From positions 124,001 through 188,000 of the forward strand of contig NZ_JAIXUB010000013.1 in the NCBI RefSeq assembly GCF_027484205.1: 64,000 nt of DNA, given 5' to 3'. A program made the translations under genes and the position numbers. Within the stretch, counting starts at the first letter, position 1; the number at the start of each line of letters is the position of its first letter. Source of the stretch: Flavobacterium sp. (GTDB taxonomy: Bacteria > Bacteroidota > Bacteroidia > Flavobacteriales > Flavobacteriaceae). Positions 28,990-38,611 of the stretch are shown one piece after another. The notes under the pieces were generated by a model, which had not been told where the DNA came from, searched no databases, and worked only from the letters and a program-made list of their open reading frames with translations.

Positions 28990-29665
28990 AACTCTTTTTT
29001 ATTTCATTTTAAGTTTCCTTTTCTTTTTTAATGCATTTGCTCAAAAAGAAAAGGATTCTTTATTTTTTGATATTCAATTCAAATGGAAATCAGAACATTT
29101 AGAGTTAAATAAAAACTATGTCTCTGATAAGGACACACTGCAAATAAACGTAGTTAAATTTTATATTTCGGGAGTTGAAATAAATTATAACGACGGAACT
29201 ATTTTTAGAGAAAAAGATAGTTATCATTTGATAAATGTTGAACATTTTAACTCTTTTCCAATTACCAAAAAAGAAAATAAAGAAATTTCTAAAATAAGTT
29301 TTAATATAGGAATTGATAGTACAGCGAGTGTTTCTGGAGCTTTGTCAGGCGATTTAGATTTACAAAACGGAATGTATTGGGCTTGGCAAAGCGGTTATAT
29401 TAATATGAAAATAGAAGGAAAAAGTGGCAGTTGCAAAACAAGAAAAAATGCTTTTCAGTTTCATATTGGTGGTTATTTGAAGCCAAATTATGCTTTGAGA
29501 AAAATCACTATAAATTGTGATAAACAAAATCAAATTGATTTAGTAATGGATTTATCAAAATTATTTGAACAAATAAATCTTTCAGAGCTCAATACAATAA
29601 TGATTCCTTGTGAAAAAGCAATGAATTTTGCTGATTTAACGACTAAAATATTTTTTGTTGAATGA
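28982..29665 (+). CDS. MbnP-family protein
   Basis: VVKFYISGVEINYNDG...GMYWAWQSGYINMKIEGKS...FQFHIGGY; overlaps the peroxidase gene by 4 bp. Confidence 0.82.
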   Translation: MNKTLFYFILSFLFFFNAFAQKEKDSLFFDIQFKWKSEHLELNKNYVSDKDTLQINVVKFYISGVEINYNDGTIFREKDSYHLINVEHFNSFPITKKENKEISKISFNIGIDSTASVSGALSGDLDLQNGMYWAWQSGYINMKIEGKSGSCKTRKNAFQFHIGGYLKPNYALRKITINCDKQNQIDLVMDLSKLFEQINLSELNTIMIPCEKAMNFADLTTKIFFVE

Positions 29666-30687
29666 GAAAAATTGAAATTATATTAATTTTAGGTGTTATA
29701 TTTTTTACTGCTTTAGGATTTTCGAATTTGGACTTCACTCCTATTTATTTTGAAATTCCAAAAGGATTTCCAAAACCGACCTATGATTTTAAAATCAACC
29801 CACTAACTGAAGAAGGTTTTCAATTAGGAAGGAAATTATTTTACGATCCTATAGTTTCAAAAGATTCTACCATTTCGTGCGCTAGTTGTCATTTGCAACA
29901 AACTGGTTTTACACATGTTGACCATGATTTGAGTCATGGTATTGAAGGAAAAATTGGAACCCGAAATTCATTGACTTTACAAAATTTAGCTTGGAGCAAA
30001 ACGTTTATGTGGGATGGCGGTGTAAATCATTTAGACATTCAATATATTGCTCCTATTACTAGTGAAGTAGAAATGGATGAAACGTTAGAAAATGTTGTAA
30101 CAAAATTAAATAATAATAAAGAATATCAAGAATTATTTCAAAAAGCATTTGGTACAAAAAAAATCACAGGACAATTGACTTTAAAAGCAATTTCGCAATT
30201 TGTAGTTTCTTTAACAACATCAAATTCTAAATATGATAAGGTTTTAAGAAAAGAAGAAAAATTTACCGAAATGGAGCAAAAAGGATATAGTTTGTTTAGA
30301 AAACATTGTGCATCATGCCATACAGAACCTTTATTTTCATCGAATGAATTTAAAAACAATGGATTGCCGATAGATGAAACATTAAATGATTTTGGCAGAA
30401 TGAAAATTACAAAAAATCCAAAAGATTCACTTAAGTTTAAAGTGCCAACATTAAGAAATATTGAATTTACTTTTCCATACATGCATGATGGAAGATTTAA
30501 AACATTGAATGAAGTAATTAAACATTATAATTCTGGGATAAAAAAAAGTAAAACTTTATCTAAAGAATTGTATGAACCATTTGATATAACAAATAATCAA
30601 AAAGTTGAATTAATTTCGTTTTTAAAAACTTTAACCGATAAAGAGTTTTTATTTAATCGTAGATACAGCTTCCCGAAAAAAAATTAA
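29662..30687 (+). CDS. Di-haem cytochrome c peroxidase (MbnH/MauG-like)
   Basis: Two CxxCH motifs (SCASCHLQ, HCASCHTE), FKVPTLRNIEFTFPYMHDGRFKTL. Confidence 0.9.
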   Translation: MRKIEIILILGVIFFTALGFSNLDFTPIYFEIPKGFPKPTYDFKINPLTEEGFQLGRKLFYDPIVSKDSTISCASCHLQQTGFTHVDHDLSHGIEGKIGTRNSLTLQNLAWSKTFMWDGGVNHLDIQYIAPITSEVEMDETLENVVTKLNNNKEYQELFQKAFGTKKITGQLTLKAISQFVVSLTTSNSKYDKVLRKEEKFTEMEQKGYSLFRKHCASCHTEPLFSSNEFKNNGLPIDETLNDFGRMKITKNPKDSLKFKVPTLRNIEFTFPYMHDGRFKTLNEVIKHYNSGIKKSKTLSKELYEPFDITNNQKVELISFLKTLTDKEFLFNRRYSFPKKN

Positions 30688-30695
30688 AAAAGTAT

Positions 30696-30724
30696 CGCAA
30701 GAATTAATTAATTGTTTCGTCTAA
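30696..30724 (+). promoter_or_regulatory. Candidate ECF-sigma promoter B
   Basis: CGCAAGAA-N14-CGTCTAA, 22 bp upstream of ATG 30746. Confidence 0.6.
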
Positions 30725-30745
30725 AAGTAATAAACAAATATCCAC

Positions 30746-32074
30746 ATGAAAAAAAGCCTTATTCTTCTATTATTTATTCAACAATTATTGTATTCGCAAA
30801 CTAATCCTGCGATTACAAAATGGTTGCAAAATGTAACCATAACAGGTAATTATTATCAAACTGGTAATTCAACACCAATTTCAAATGGTATTCTAGTAAA
30901 TTGCCAACAAGTTAGATACTCAACAAACTGGGTTTATGTTAACGCAACCGGAATTCCTGCATATCCAGTTGGAGTTTTTACAGGTGATGGTAATACAAAT
31001 CAAGCTGGAAATCAAAATGCAATTTATAAATTTCCATTAAATCCTACTCAAAATACCGGAACATCAACAGCAACGACAGGCGGAAACATTGGTGTTTTTA
31101 TAAATGGTGTCTCATTATTTGATTATAGAGATGGTGTTGCTTGGAATAATTCTACAAATGCATTATGTGGAGGTCCAGGAAATCCTAATTGTCCTGGTGG
31201 TCCAATGGCAACTCAAGCATGGAATAGAGATGCAATTCCTGCTGAAAAATTAGGATTTGACTGCGCTAAAGGACATCCTGCAGGAACAAATTATCATCAT
31301 CATCAAAATCCGAGTGCTTTCAAATATGATTTGAATTTAATTTCAACTATTTGTAACACATATGATTCTGAAGGATTGTATACAATAAATACAAGTCAAC
31401 ATTCACCACTAATTGGTTTTGCCTATGATGGATTTCCAATATATGGTGCATATGCCTATACAAATACAAATGGAACTGGTGGAATAAGTAGAATGAAATC
31501 TAGTTATCAATTAAAAAGTCAAACCACTAGAGCAAATGGTCCAGCTGTAAATTCAACTTACTTTAATGGATATTTTAAAGAAGATTATGAATATATTGCT
31601 CATCCATCAGATCCAACTTATTTAGATTCACACAACGGAAGATTTTGTATAACTCCAGAATATCCTAGCGGAATTTATTGCTATTTTGCCACTGTAGATG
31701 CTAATCATAACTCAGCTTATCCCTATGTAGTTGGACCAACATATTATGGGAATGTTACGGGTGGAAAAGTTACAACAGTTTCTGAATCAACTACTACTTA
31801 TTTAAGTAACGATAGTTTTTCTTTAAATAAAACGAACATTAAAGTTTATCCAAATCCATCAACAAATTTTATAACTATTCAAACAGATTTTGCAGAAAAT
31901 AATTTAAAAGTTGAAATTATAAATGAAATTGGTCAAATTGTTGCAAAAGGTACTATTTTTCAAGGAACAACAATGTGTTCGATAGAGACTGATGCTTTAT
32001 ATAATGGAGTATATTTTGTCAAAGTTTCAAATAATTCTGATAGCTTTAGCAGTAAAATTATTATCAATAATTAG
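30746..32074 (+). CDS. YHYH domain protein with T9SS C-terminal sorting domain
   Basis: GTNYHHHQNPSAFK, IGFAYDGFPIYGAY, C-terminal KVYPNPSTNFITIQ...GVYFVKV. Confidence 0.88.
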   Translation: MKKSLILLLFIQQLLYSQTNPAITKWLQNVTITGNYYQTGNSTPISNGILVNCQQVRYSTNWVYVNATGIPAYPVGVFTGDGNTNQAGNQNAIYKFPLNPTQNTGTSTATTGGNIGVFINGVSLFDYRDGVAWNNSTNALCGGPGNPNCPGGPMATQAWNRDAIPAEKLGFDCAKGHPAGTNYHHHQNPSAFKYDLNLISTICNTYDSEGLYTINTSQHSPLIGFAYDGFPIYGAYAYTNTNGTGGISRMKSSYQLKSQTTRANGPAVNSTYFNGYFKEDYEYIAHPSDPTYLDSHNGRFCITPEYPSGIYCYFATVDANHNSAYPYVVGPTYYGNVTGGKVTTVSESTTTYLSNDSFSLNKTNIKVYPNPSTNFITIQTDFAENNLKVEIINEIGQIVAKGTIFQGTTMCSIETDALYNGVYFVKVSNNSDSFSSKIIINN

Positions 32075-32112
32075 TACCAATTTCAAATAATATAAACCAA
32101 AAATTAATAAAT

Positions 32113-33297
32113 ATGCTAAAAAAAATCTCATCGTTACTAATAATCACATTATCATTTTCTTGTGGAAGTGATAATGATAGCGAATATGTTCCTGTTGAAA
32201 CTTATCCAAATGTTACTGCTGCTTTTGGAGACAACATTAACCTATCAAATCTAGCCAATTATGCTAATCAAACTGTACCTGCATATGTTACAAAAAACAA
32301 TACCGGTTCTAATTTAATAACGGATAAAGGAGCTACTTTAGGAAGGGTTTTATTTTATGATAAAAAATTATCTTCCAATAATACTATTTCTTGTGCTAGC
32401 TGTCACCATCAAGCAAATGGTTTTAGTGATATTGCTATTTCAAGTCAAGGTGTAAACGGAACTACAGGAAGACATTCAATGCGATTAATAAATAATCGAT
32501 TTGCAAATGAAACAAAATTCTTTTGGGATGAAAGAGCCATTAATTTAGAAACTCAAACCACAATGCCTATTAAAGATCATGGAGAAATGGGTTATAGTGG
32601 TACAAATGGTGATGAAGCATTTTCTGGATTAATTACTAAACTATCAGCGATTGGTTATTATAAAGAACTATTCAAATTTGTTTATGGTTCAGAGGAAATT
32701 ACTGAAAACAAAATGCAACTTGCGTTAGCTCAATTTATCAAAAGTATCCAATCTTTTGATTCAAAGTATGATGCAGGAAGAGCTTTAGCAACTAACGAAG
32801 GTCAACCTTTTACTAATTTTACTACACAGGAAAATCAAGGAAAAAATTTATTTTTAACGCCACCTGTTTTTGATGCGACTGGAAATAGAACTTCTGGAGG
32901 ATTAGGTTGTGCAGGTTGTCATGCAGCACCAGAATTTGATATTGACCCAAACTCATTAAGCAATGGAATTGGTGGTTCAATAGCTGGAGGTGCAGATTTT
33001 ACTAATACTCGAGCTCCATCTTTAAGAGATATTGCAAAACCGGATGGAACACCAAATGGACCAATGATGCATACAGGTGTCATAACAACACTTCAAGCAG
33101 CAATAGGACATTATGGTAATTTAACAACGGCTGCAATAAATAATACAAATTTAGATCCAAGACTAAAACCAAATGGATTTGGACAACAATTACATTTGAC
33201 AGCACCAGAAGTTAATGCCGTTATTGCTTTTCTAAAAACACTTTCAGGAACAAATGTTTATACGGATAGTAAGTGGTCTAATCCATTCTTAAATTAA
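32113..33297 (+). CDS. Di-haem cytochrome c peroxidase, lipoprotein
   Basis: Lipobox LSFSCG, CxxCH motifs SCASCHHQ and GCAGCHAA. Confidence 0.9.
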   Translation: MLKKISSLLIITLSFSCGSDNDSEYVPVETYPNVTAAFGDNINLSNLANYANQTVPAYVTKNNTGSNLITDKGATLGRVLFYDKKLSSNNTISCASCHHQANGFSDIAISSQGVNGTTGRHSMRLINNRFANETKFFWDERAINLETQTTMPIKDHGEMGYSGTNGDEAFSGLITKLSAIGYYKELFKFVYGSEEITENKMQLALAQFIKSIQSFDSKYDAGRALATNEGQPFTNFTTQENQGKNLFLTPPVFDATGNRTSGGLGCAGCHAAPEFDIDPNSLSNGIGGSIAGGADFTNTRAPSLRDIAKPDGTPNGPMMHTGVITTLQAAIGHYGNLTTAAINNTNLDPRLKPNGFGQQLHLTAPEVNAVIAFLKTLSGTNVYTDSKWSNPFLN

Positions 33298-33311
33298 ATT
33301 TAGATTTTATT

Positions 33312-33349
33312 AAAAAAAAAGAGCTTTCAATATTGAAAGCTCTTTTTTT
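33312..33349. terminator. Bidirectional terminator between convergent genes
   Basis: AAAAAGAGCTTTCAATATTGAAAGCTCTTTTT, perfect palindrome. Confidence 0.9.
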
Positions 33350-33370
33350 GTTTATATAAAAGGATTTTAA

Positions 33371-34243
33371 TTATCCCATTACTTCTTTTACTTTTTTACC
33401 AATTTCAGCTGGAGAATCTACAACATGAATTCCGTTTTCTCTCATGATACGTTTTTTAGCTTCTGCTGTATCATCAGCACCACCAACAATAGCGCCAGCA
33501 TGTCCCATTGTTCTTCCTTTTGGAGCAGTTTCACCAGCAATGAATCCAACAACTGGTTTACGGTTTCCATCAGCTTTAATCCATTTAGCAGCATCAGCTT
33601 CTAATTGACCACCAATTTCACCAATCATAACAATACAGTGAGTTTCAGGATCATTCATTAATAATTCAACAGCTTCTTTTGTTGTTGTTCCAATAATTGG
33701 ATCTCCACCAATTCCGATTGCTGTAGTAATTCCCATTCCTTGCTTTACAACTTGGTCAGCAGCTTCATAAGTTAAAGTTCCTGATTTAGAAACAATTCCA
33801 ACATTACCTTTTTTGAAAACAAAACCTGGCATAATTCCAACTTTAGCTTCTTCTGGTGTAATTACTCCTGGACAGTTTGGACCTATTAATCTACAGTCTC
33901 TATCTTTTATGTATGAATACGCTTTAATCATATCTGCTACTGGAATTCCCTCAGTAATACAAATTATAACTTTAATACCCGCATCTGCAGCTTCCATGAT
34001 AGCATCAGCAGCAAAAGCTGGTGGAACGAAAATAATTGTTGTATCTGCACCTGCTTGTTCAACAGCATCTTTAACTGTATTGAAAACTGGTCTTTCTAAA
34101 TGTGTTGAACCACCTTTTCCTGGTGTAACTCCACCTACAACATTTGTTCCGTATTCAATCATTTGTGAAGCGTGAAAAGTACCTTCACTTCCTGTAAATC
34201 CTTGAACTATTATTTTCGAATTCTTATTAACTAAAACGCTCAT
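33371..34243 (-). CDS. sucD: Succinate-CoA ligase subunit alpha
   Basis: [51 protein letters not shown]. Confidence 0.96.
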   Translation of the reverse strand: MSVLVNKNSKIIVQGFTGSEGTFHASQMIEYGTNVVGGVTPGKGGSTHLERPVFNTVKDAVEQAGADTTIIFVPPAFAADAIMEAADAGIKVIICITEGIPVADMIKAYSYIKDRDCRLIGPNCPGVITPEEAKVGIMPGFVFKKGNVGIVSKSGTLTYEAADQVVKQGMGITTAIGIGGDPIIGTTTKEAVELLMNDPETHCIVMIGEIGGQLEADAAKWIKADGNRKPVVGFIAGETAPKGRTMGHAGAIVGGADDTAEAKKRIMRENGIHVVDSPAEIGKKVKEVMG

Positions 34244-34363
34244 AGTATATTTTTTATTTAGTTTTATTGTTTGTGATGCAAAAGTATTAAAAAGTGTTCA
34301 GTATTCCGTATTCAGTATTCAGTTTTTTTACTACTATTTTGCAAATTTTCTATATATATAATT

Positions 34364-34726
34364 TTACGAGAATTGACTCATTTGATAACCTCGATATAGC
34401 TTTTCATCTTTTATTTCCCAAATAACAAAAAAATGAGCTAATAACATTTCTTCTCTAGGGTTTTCAATAGTTTTTACAAAATGAGAATAACGAACTGAAA
34501 CCATATTTCCTTCTTCAATAATATGGGTAATTCTCATTTTAGATCGAATATAAGCAGTACTTAATTCATCCGAAAGATTTAAAACATCTTCCTTTTTCAT
34601 TTGAACAAACCCTTTACTACTGTTCCATTCAATAATTAAATCTTCATGAAGCAATTGAGCCACTTCAGAACGATGCAAAAGGACATCGTTTTTATACAAA
34701 TCTAATACTAACTCTTTTGCTTTCAT
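34364..34726 (-). CDS. NTF2-like (SnoaL-type) small protein
   Basis: 120 aa, DLYKNDVLLHRSEVAQLLHEDLIIEWNSSKGF...HFFVIWEIKDEKLYRGYQM. Confidence 0.7.
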   Translation of the reverse strand: MKAKELVLDLYKNDVLLHRSEVAQLLHEDLIIEWNSSKGFVQMKKEDVLNLSDELSTAYIRSKMRITHIIEEGNMVSVRYSHFVKTIENPREEMLLAHFFVIWEIKDEKLYRGYQMSQFS

Positions 34727-35655
34727 TATTTTAGATTTTTTAAAATTTCAGGAATACGCTTAATATTTGCTAATTGTTTCAGTTTTTCTCGTGATTCTTC
34801 TATTGGTGTTCCAAAATAAGATTTTCCGCCTTCAATAGACTTTGTAACTCCAGTTTGACCAAGAACTACTGACTTTGCTCCTATCGTTATTCCACTTGTA
34901 GTTCCAACTTGTCCCCAAAGTGTAACTTCATCTTCAATAATTACACAACCTGCAATTCCAGTTTGAGCTGCGATTAAACATTTTTTGCCGATAACTGTAT
35001 CATGACCAACATGAACTTGGTTGTCAATTTTTGTTCCTTCTCCAATAGTTGTATCTCCTGTAACACCTTTATCAATTGTACAAAGAGCACCTATTCCTAC
35101 ATTGTTTTCTATAACAACTCTTCCGCCTGAAAGTAATTGATCAAATCCTTCCGGACGTTTTTTATAGTAAAACGCATCGGCTCCAAGAATTGTTCCAGCT
35201 TGAATGATCACATTATCTCCAATGACACAATTATCATAAATTGAAACATTAGAATGAATGATGCAATTTTTTCCAATTAGAACATTATGACCTATAAAAC
35301 AGTTGGGTTGGATTACTGTTCCTTCACCTATAGTCGCTGAATTAGAAATGGAAACACTAGCAAAATTGAAAGGTCTAAAATGATTGGTTAATTTATTAAA
35401 ATCTCTGAAAGGATCATCTGAAATTAATAACGCTTTTCCTTTTGGACATTCAACTTCCTTATTGATAAGAACAATAGTTGCGGCAGATTGTAAAGCTTTA
35501 TCATAATATTTAGGATGATCAACAAATACAATATCGCCTGAGGTAACCACATGAATCTCGTTCATGCCATAAACAGGAAAATCATCGGCTCCAACATATT
35601 GGCAACCAATGATTTCTGCAATTTCTTTAAGAGTATATTCTTTTGAAAACTTCAT
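34726..35655 (-). CDS. LpxD-like UDP-3-O-acylglucosamine N-acyltransferase paralogue
   Basis: Left-handed beta-helix hexapeptides; N-terminal LpxD-like domain; distinct from the lpxD at 38612. Confidence 0.85.
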   Translation of the reverse strand: MKFSKEYTLKEIAEIIGCQYVGADDFPVYGMNEIHVVTSGDIVFVDHPKYYDKALQSAATIVLINKEVECPKGKALLISDDPFRDFNKLTNHFRPFNFASVSISNSATIGEGTVIQPNCFIGHNVLIGKNCIIHSNVSIYDNCVIGDNVIIQAGTILGADAFYYKKRPEGFDQLLSGGRVVIENNVGIGALCTIDKGVTGDTTIGEGTKIDNQVHVGHDTVIGKKCLIAAQTGIAGCVIIEDEVTLWGQVGTTSGITIGAKSVVLGQTGVTKSIEGGKSYFGTPIEESREKLKQLANIKRIPEILKNLK

Positions 35656-35662
35656 ATTTCTT

Positions 35663-35729
35663 TTTGTTTCAGGTTTAAAGTTTCAAGTTTGAAGTTATAT
35701 AAAACCTTAAACGTGAAACTTGAAACAAA
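35663..35729. repeat. Heptad-word hairpin (word GTTTNAA)
   Basis: TTTGTTTCAGGTTTAAAGTTTCAAGTTT ... AAACCTTAAACGTGAAACTTGAAACAAA, 28-nt imperfect stem. Confidence 0.8.
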
Positions 35730-35730
35730 T

Positions 35731-36297
35731 TTATTCCTTAACACGTTCCATGTAAGAACCTGTAGCGGTATCTATTTTGATTTTATCTCCTTCATTAATA
35801 AATAAAGGAACGTTTACTGAAGCTCCAGTTTCTACTTTCGCAGGTTTTGTTGCGTTAGTTGCTGTATTTCCTTTTACTCCAGGTTCAGCATAAGTAACTT
35901 CTAAAACAATAGAAGCTGGCATATCTACAGAAAGTGGCATATCAGTTTCAGTATTTATTTGAACCATCACGTTTGTTCCTTCTTTTAATAAATCTGGAGC
36001 ATCTAAGATTTTTTTATCCAAAGTAATTTGTTCATATGATTCTGTATTCATGAAGTGAAATTGATCTCCTTCTGAATATAAATATTGAAACGTTTGAGTT
36101 TCAACACGAATATCTTCAATTTTGTGACCTGCAGAAAAAGTATTATCTAAAACTTTCCCATTAGTTAAGCTTTTCAATTTAGTTCTAACAAAAGCAGGAC
36201 CTTTTCCTGGTTTTACGTGAAGAAATTCGATAATTTTATAAATATCGTGATTGAATTTAATGCATAATCCGTTTCTAATATCTGATGTAGATGCCAT
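35731..36297 (-). CDS. efp: Elongation factor P
   Basis: RNGLCIKFNHDIYKIIEFLHVKPGKGPAFVRTKLKSLTNGKV. Confidence 0.96.
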   Translation of the reverse strand: MASTSDIRNGLCIKFNHDIYKIIEFLHVKPGKGPAFVRTKLKSLTNGKVLDNTFSAGHKIEDIRVETQTFQYLYSEGDQFHFMNTESYEQITLDKKILDAPDLLKEGTNVMVQINTETDMPLSVDMPASIVLEVTYAEPGVKGNTATNATKPAKVETGASVNVPLFINEGDKIKIDTATGSYMERVKE

Positions 36298-36334
36298 TTT
36301 TTATTATTTTTTAATTTTTATTTTGAAATTTTAA

Positions 36335-37120
36335 TTAATATGAACCTGAGTAACCTTTCATAATTCCTCTTGATGAATTTTTAATAAAATCTAATATTTC
36401 ATCACGCTCTGGAGAAGCTTCCATTTCGGCTTCAATAATTCCAACTGCTTGAGATGTATTGTAATTTTTTTGATATAAAATTCTATAAATGTCTTGAATT
36501 TCTCTAATTTTTTCGGTTGTAAAACCTCTTCTTCTCAATCCAACTGAATTGATTCCAACATAGGACAAAGGTTCTTTTGCAGCTTTTGTATATGGAGGAA
36601 CATCTTTTCTAACTAATGAACCACCAGAAATCATTGCATGATCACCAATATGAATGAATTGATGAATGGCTGCTAAACCTCCTATAATTGCATAATTACC
36701 AACAATAACGTGACCTGCAAGTGCAACACCGTTAACAATTATAGCATTATCGCCAATATGACAATCGTGTGCAATGTGTGCCGTTGCCATAATTAAGCAA
36801 TTATTTCCAATTCTGGTCTGCCCTGAAGCTACAGTTCCTCTATTAATTGTAACACACTCTCTTACAGTTGTATTATCACCAATTATTGCAAGTGATTCTT
36901 CACCTCCAAATTTTAAGTCTTGTGGAACTGCTGAAATAACCGCACCTGGAAAAATATTACAATTTTTACCAATTCGAGCGCCTTCCATAATAGTTACGTT
37001 AGAACCTATCCAAGTTCCTTCACCAATTTCAACATTATTATGAATAGTAGTGAAAGGATCAATTACAACATTTCTTGCAATTTTTGCTCCTGGATGTACG
37101 TATGCTAGTGGTTGATTCAT
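36335..37120 (-). CDS. lpxA: Acyl-ACP--UDP-N-acetylglucosamine O-acyltransferase
   Basis: YVHPGAKIARNVVIDPFTTIHNNVEIGEGTWIG; Q..DLK; C-terminal LpxA domain. Confidence 0.95.
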   Translation of the reverse strand: MNQPLAYVHPGAKIARNVVIDPFTTIHNNVEIGEGTWIGSNVTIMEGARIGKNCNIFPGAVISAVPQDLKFGGEESLAIIGDNTTVRECVTINRGTVASGQTRIGNNCLIMATAHIAHDCHIGDNAIIVNGVALAGHVIVGNYAIIGGLAAIHQFIHIGDHAMISGGSLVRKDVPPYTKAAKEPLSYVGINSVGLRRRGFTTEKIREIQDIYRILYQKNYNTSQAVGIIEAEMEASPERDEILDFIKNSSRGIMKGYSGSY

Positions 37121-37136
37121 ATTTAATTTGCTTATG

Positions 37137-37188
37137 GTTTGTTGTTAATTGTTTATTGTTTTACAACGACAAACTAAAAACTATAAAC
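37137..37188. repeat. Heptad-word hairpin (word TGTTTAT/GTTTNTA)
   Basis: GTTTGTTGTTAATTGTTTATTGTTTT ... ACAACGACAAACTAAAAACTATAAAC; about 18/26 pairing. Confidence 0.6.
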
Positions 37189-37193
37189 TTTTG

Positions 37194-38582
37194 TTATTGC
37201 TTTTTTGCTATTTGTGCCATTAATTCTGCTTCTGCAACTAGTTTTCCATTAGCATAGGCATTGGCTTGCATGTGACAAATTCCTCTTCTAATTGGAGATA
37301 TTAAATCACATTTGAAAATTAAAGTATCACCTGGCAAAACTTTATGTTTGAATTTTACATTATCAATTTTCATAAAGTAAGTCAAATAATTTTCTGGATC
37401 TGGAACTGTACTTAATACTAAAATTCCACCTGTTTGAGCCATTGCCTCAACTATCAATACGCCTGGCATTACTGGTGCATCTGGAAAATGTCCTACAAAA
37501 AAGTTTTCATTCATAGTTACATTTTTCATTCCTACCACATGTGTATCAGACATTTCAATAATTCTATCAATCAATAAAAACGGCGGACGATGAGGTAACG
37601 TATTCATTATTTGATGAATATCCATCAATGGTGGCAAATTCAAATCATAAGTAGGAACATGATTTTTTTGTTCAATTTTAATGATTTTAGATAGTTTTTT
37701 TGCAAACTGAGTATTTACAAAATGTCCTGGCTTATTAGCAATTACTTTTCCTTTAATTCTAACTCCAATAAGTGATAAATCTCCAACAACGTCAAGCAAT
37801 TTATGACGTGCTGCTTCATTTGGATAATGTAACGTTAAATTGTCTAAAATTCCGTTTTCTTTTACAGAAATAGAATCTTTTCCAAATGCTTTCTTGAGGT
37901 TTTCCATTGTATTTGGAGAAATTTCTTTGTCCACATATACAATTGCATTGTTTAAATCGCCTCCTTTTATCAAACCATTATCTAAAAGACTTTCAAGCTC
38001 ATGAAGAAAACTAAAGGTTCTACTATTTGCAATTTCAGTTTTAAATTCTGAAATACTTTTCATTGTAGCATTTTGAGTACCAAGAACTTTGGTTCCAAAG
38101 TCAACCATTGTTGTAATTGAATAATCATCATTTGGCATTACAAGAATTTCACTTCCAGTAGCTTCATCTGTAAATGATATAACTTCTTTAACCACATAAA
38201 ATTGACGATCAGCATCTTGCTCTTCAATACCTACTTTTTCAATTGCTTCAACAAAATATTTAGAAGAACCATCCATAATTGGTAATTCTGAAGCATTCAA
38301 TTCAATAATTACATTATCTAAATCACAACCTACTAAAGCTGCTAAGACATGTTCTGGTGTTTGAATTTTTACACCTAATTTTTCTAAGTTTGTTCCTCTT
38401 TGTGTATTAACAACATAATTAGCATCTGCTTCAATAATTGGATTCCCTTCTAAATCAATTCTTACAAAAGTAAATCCATTGTTTATTGGCGCAGGTTTAA
38501 AAGTCATTGTAACCTCTTTACCTGTATGTAATCCAACTCCATTAAGTGAAATCTCTGTTTTGATGGTTTTTTGCTTAACCAT
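37194..38582 (-). CDS. lpxC/fabZ: Bifunctional LpxC deacetylase / FabZ dehydratase
   Basis: N-terminal LpxC (LNGVGLHTGKEV, GDLSLIG) and C-terminal FabZ (MNTLPHRPPFLLIDRI, GHFPDAPVMPGVLIVEAMAQ). Confidence 0.96.
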   Translation of the reverse strand: MVKQKTIKTEISLNGVGLHTGKEVTMTFKPAPINNGFTFVRIDLEGNPIIEADANYVVNTQRGTNLEKLGVKIQTPEHVLAALVGCDLDNVIIELNASELPIMDGSSKYFVEAIEKVGIEEQDADRQFYVVKEVISFTDEATGSEILVMPNDDYSITTMVDFGTKVLGTQNATMKSISEFKTEIANSRTFSFLHELESLLDNGLIKGGDLNNAIVYVDKEISPNTMENLKKAFGKDSISVKENGILDNLTLHYPNEAARHKLLDVVGDLSLIGVRIKGKVIANKPGHFVNTQFAKKLSKIIKIEQKNHVPTYDLNLPPLMDIHQIMNTLPHRPPFLLIDRIIEMSDTHVVGMKNVTMNENFFVGHFPDAPVMPGVLIVEAMAQTGGILVLSTVPDPENYLTYFMKIDNVKFKHKVLPGDTLIFKCDLISPIRRGICHMQANAYANGKLVAEAELMAQIAKKQ

Positions 38583-38611
38583 AATATAATCGTAATTTAG
38601 TTTGTTTATTT

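Noticed and set aside
33813-34175. Plus-strand 120-aa ORF
   Set aside because: Antisense to sucD, a strongly conserved gene.
26716-37188. CRISPR-like interpretation of repeated words
   Set aside because: Repeats are contiguous 7-mers without unique spacers and fold as hairpins; no cas genes.
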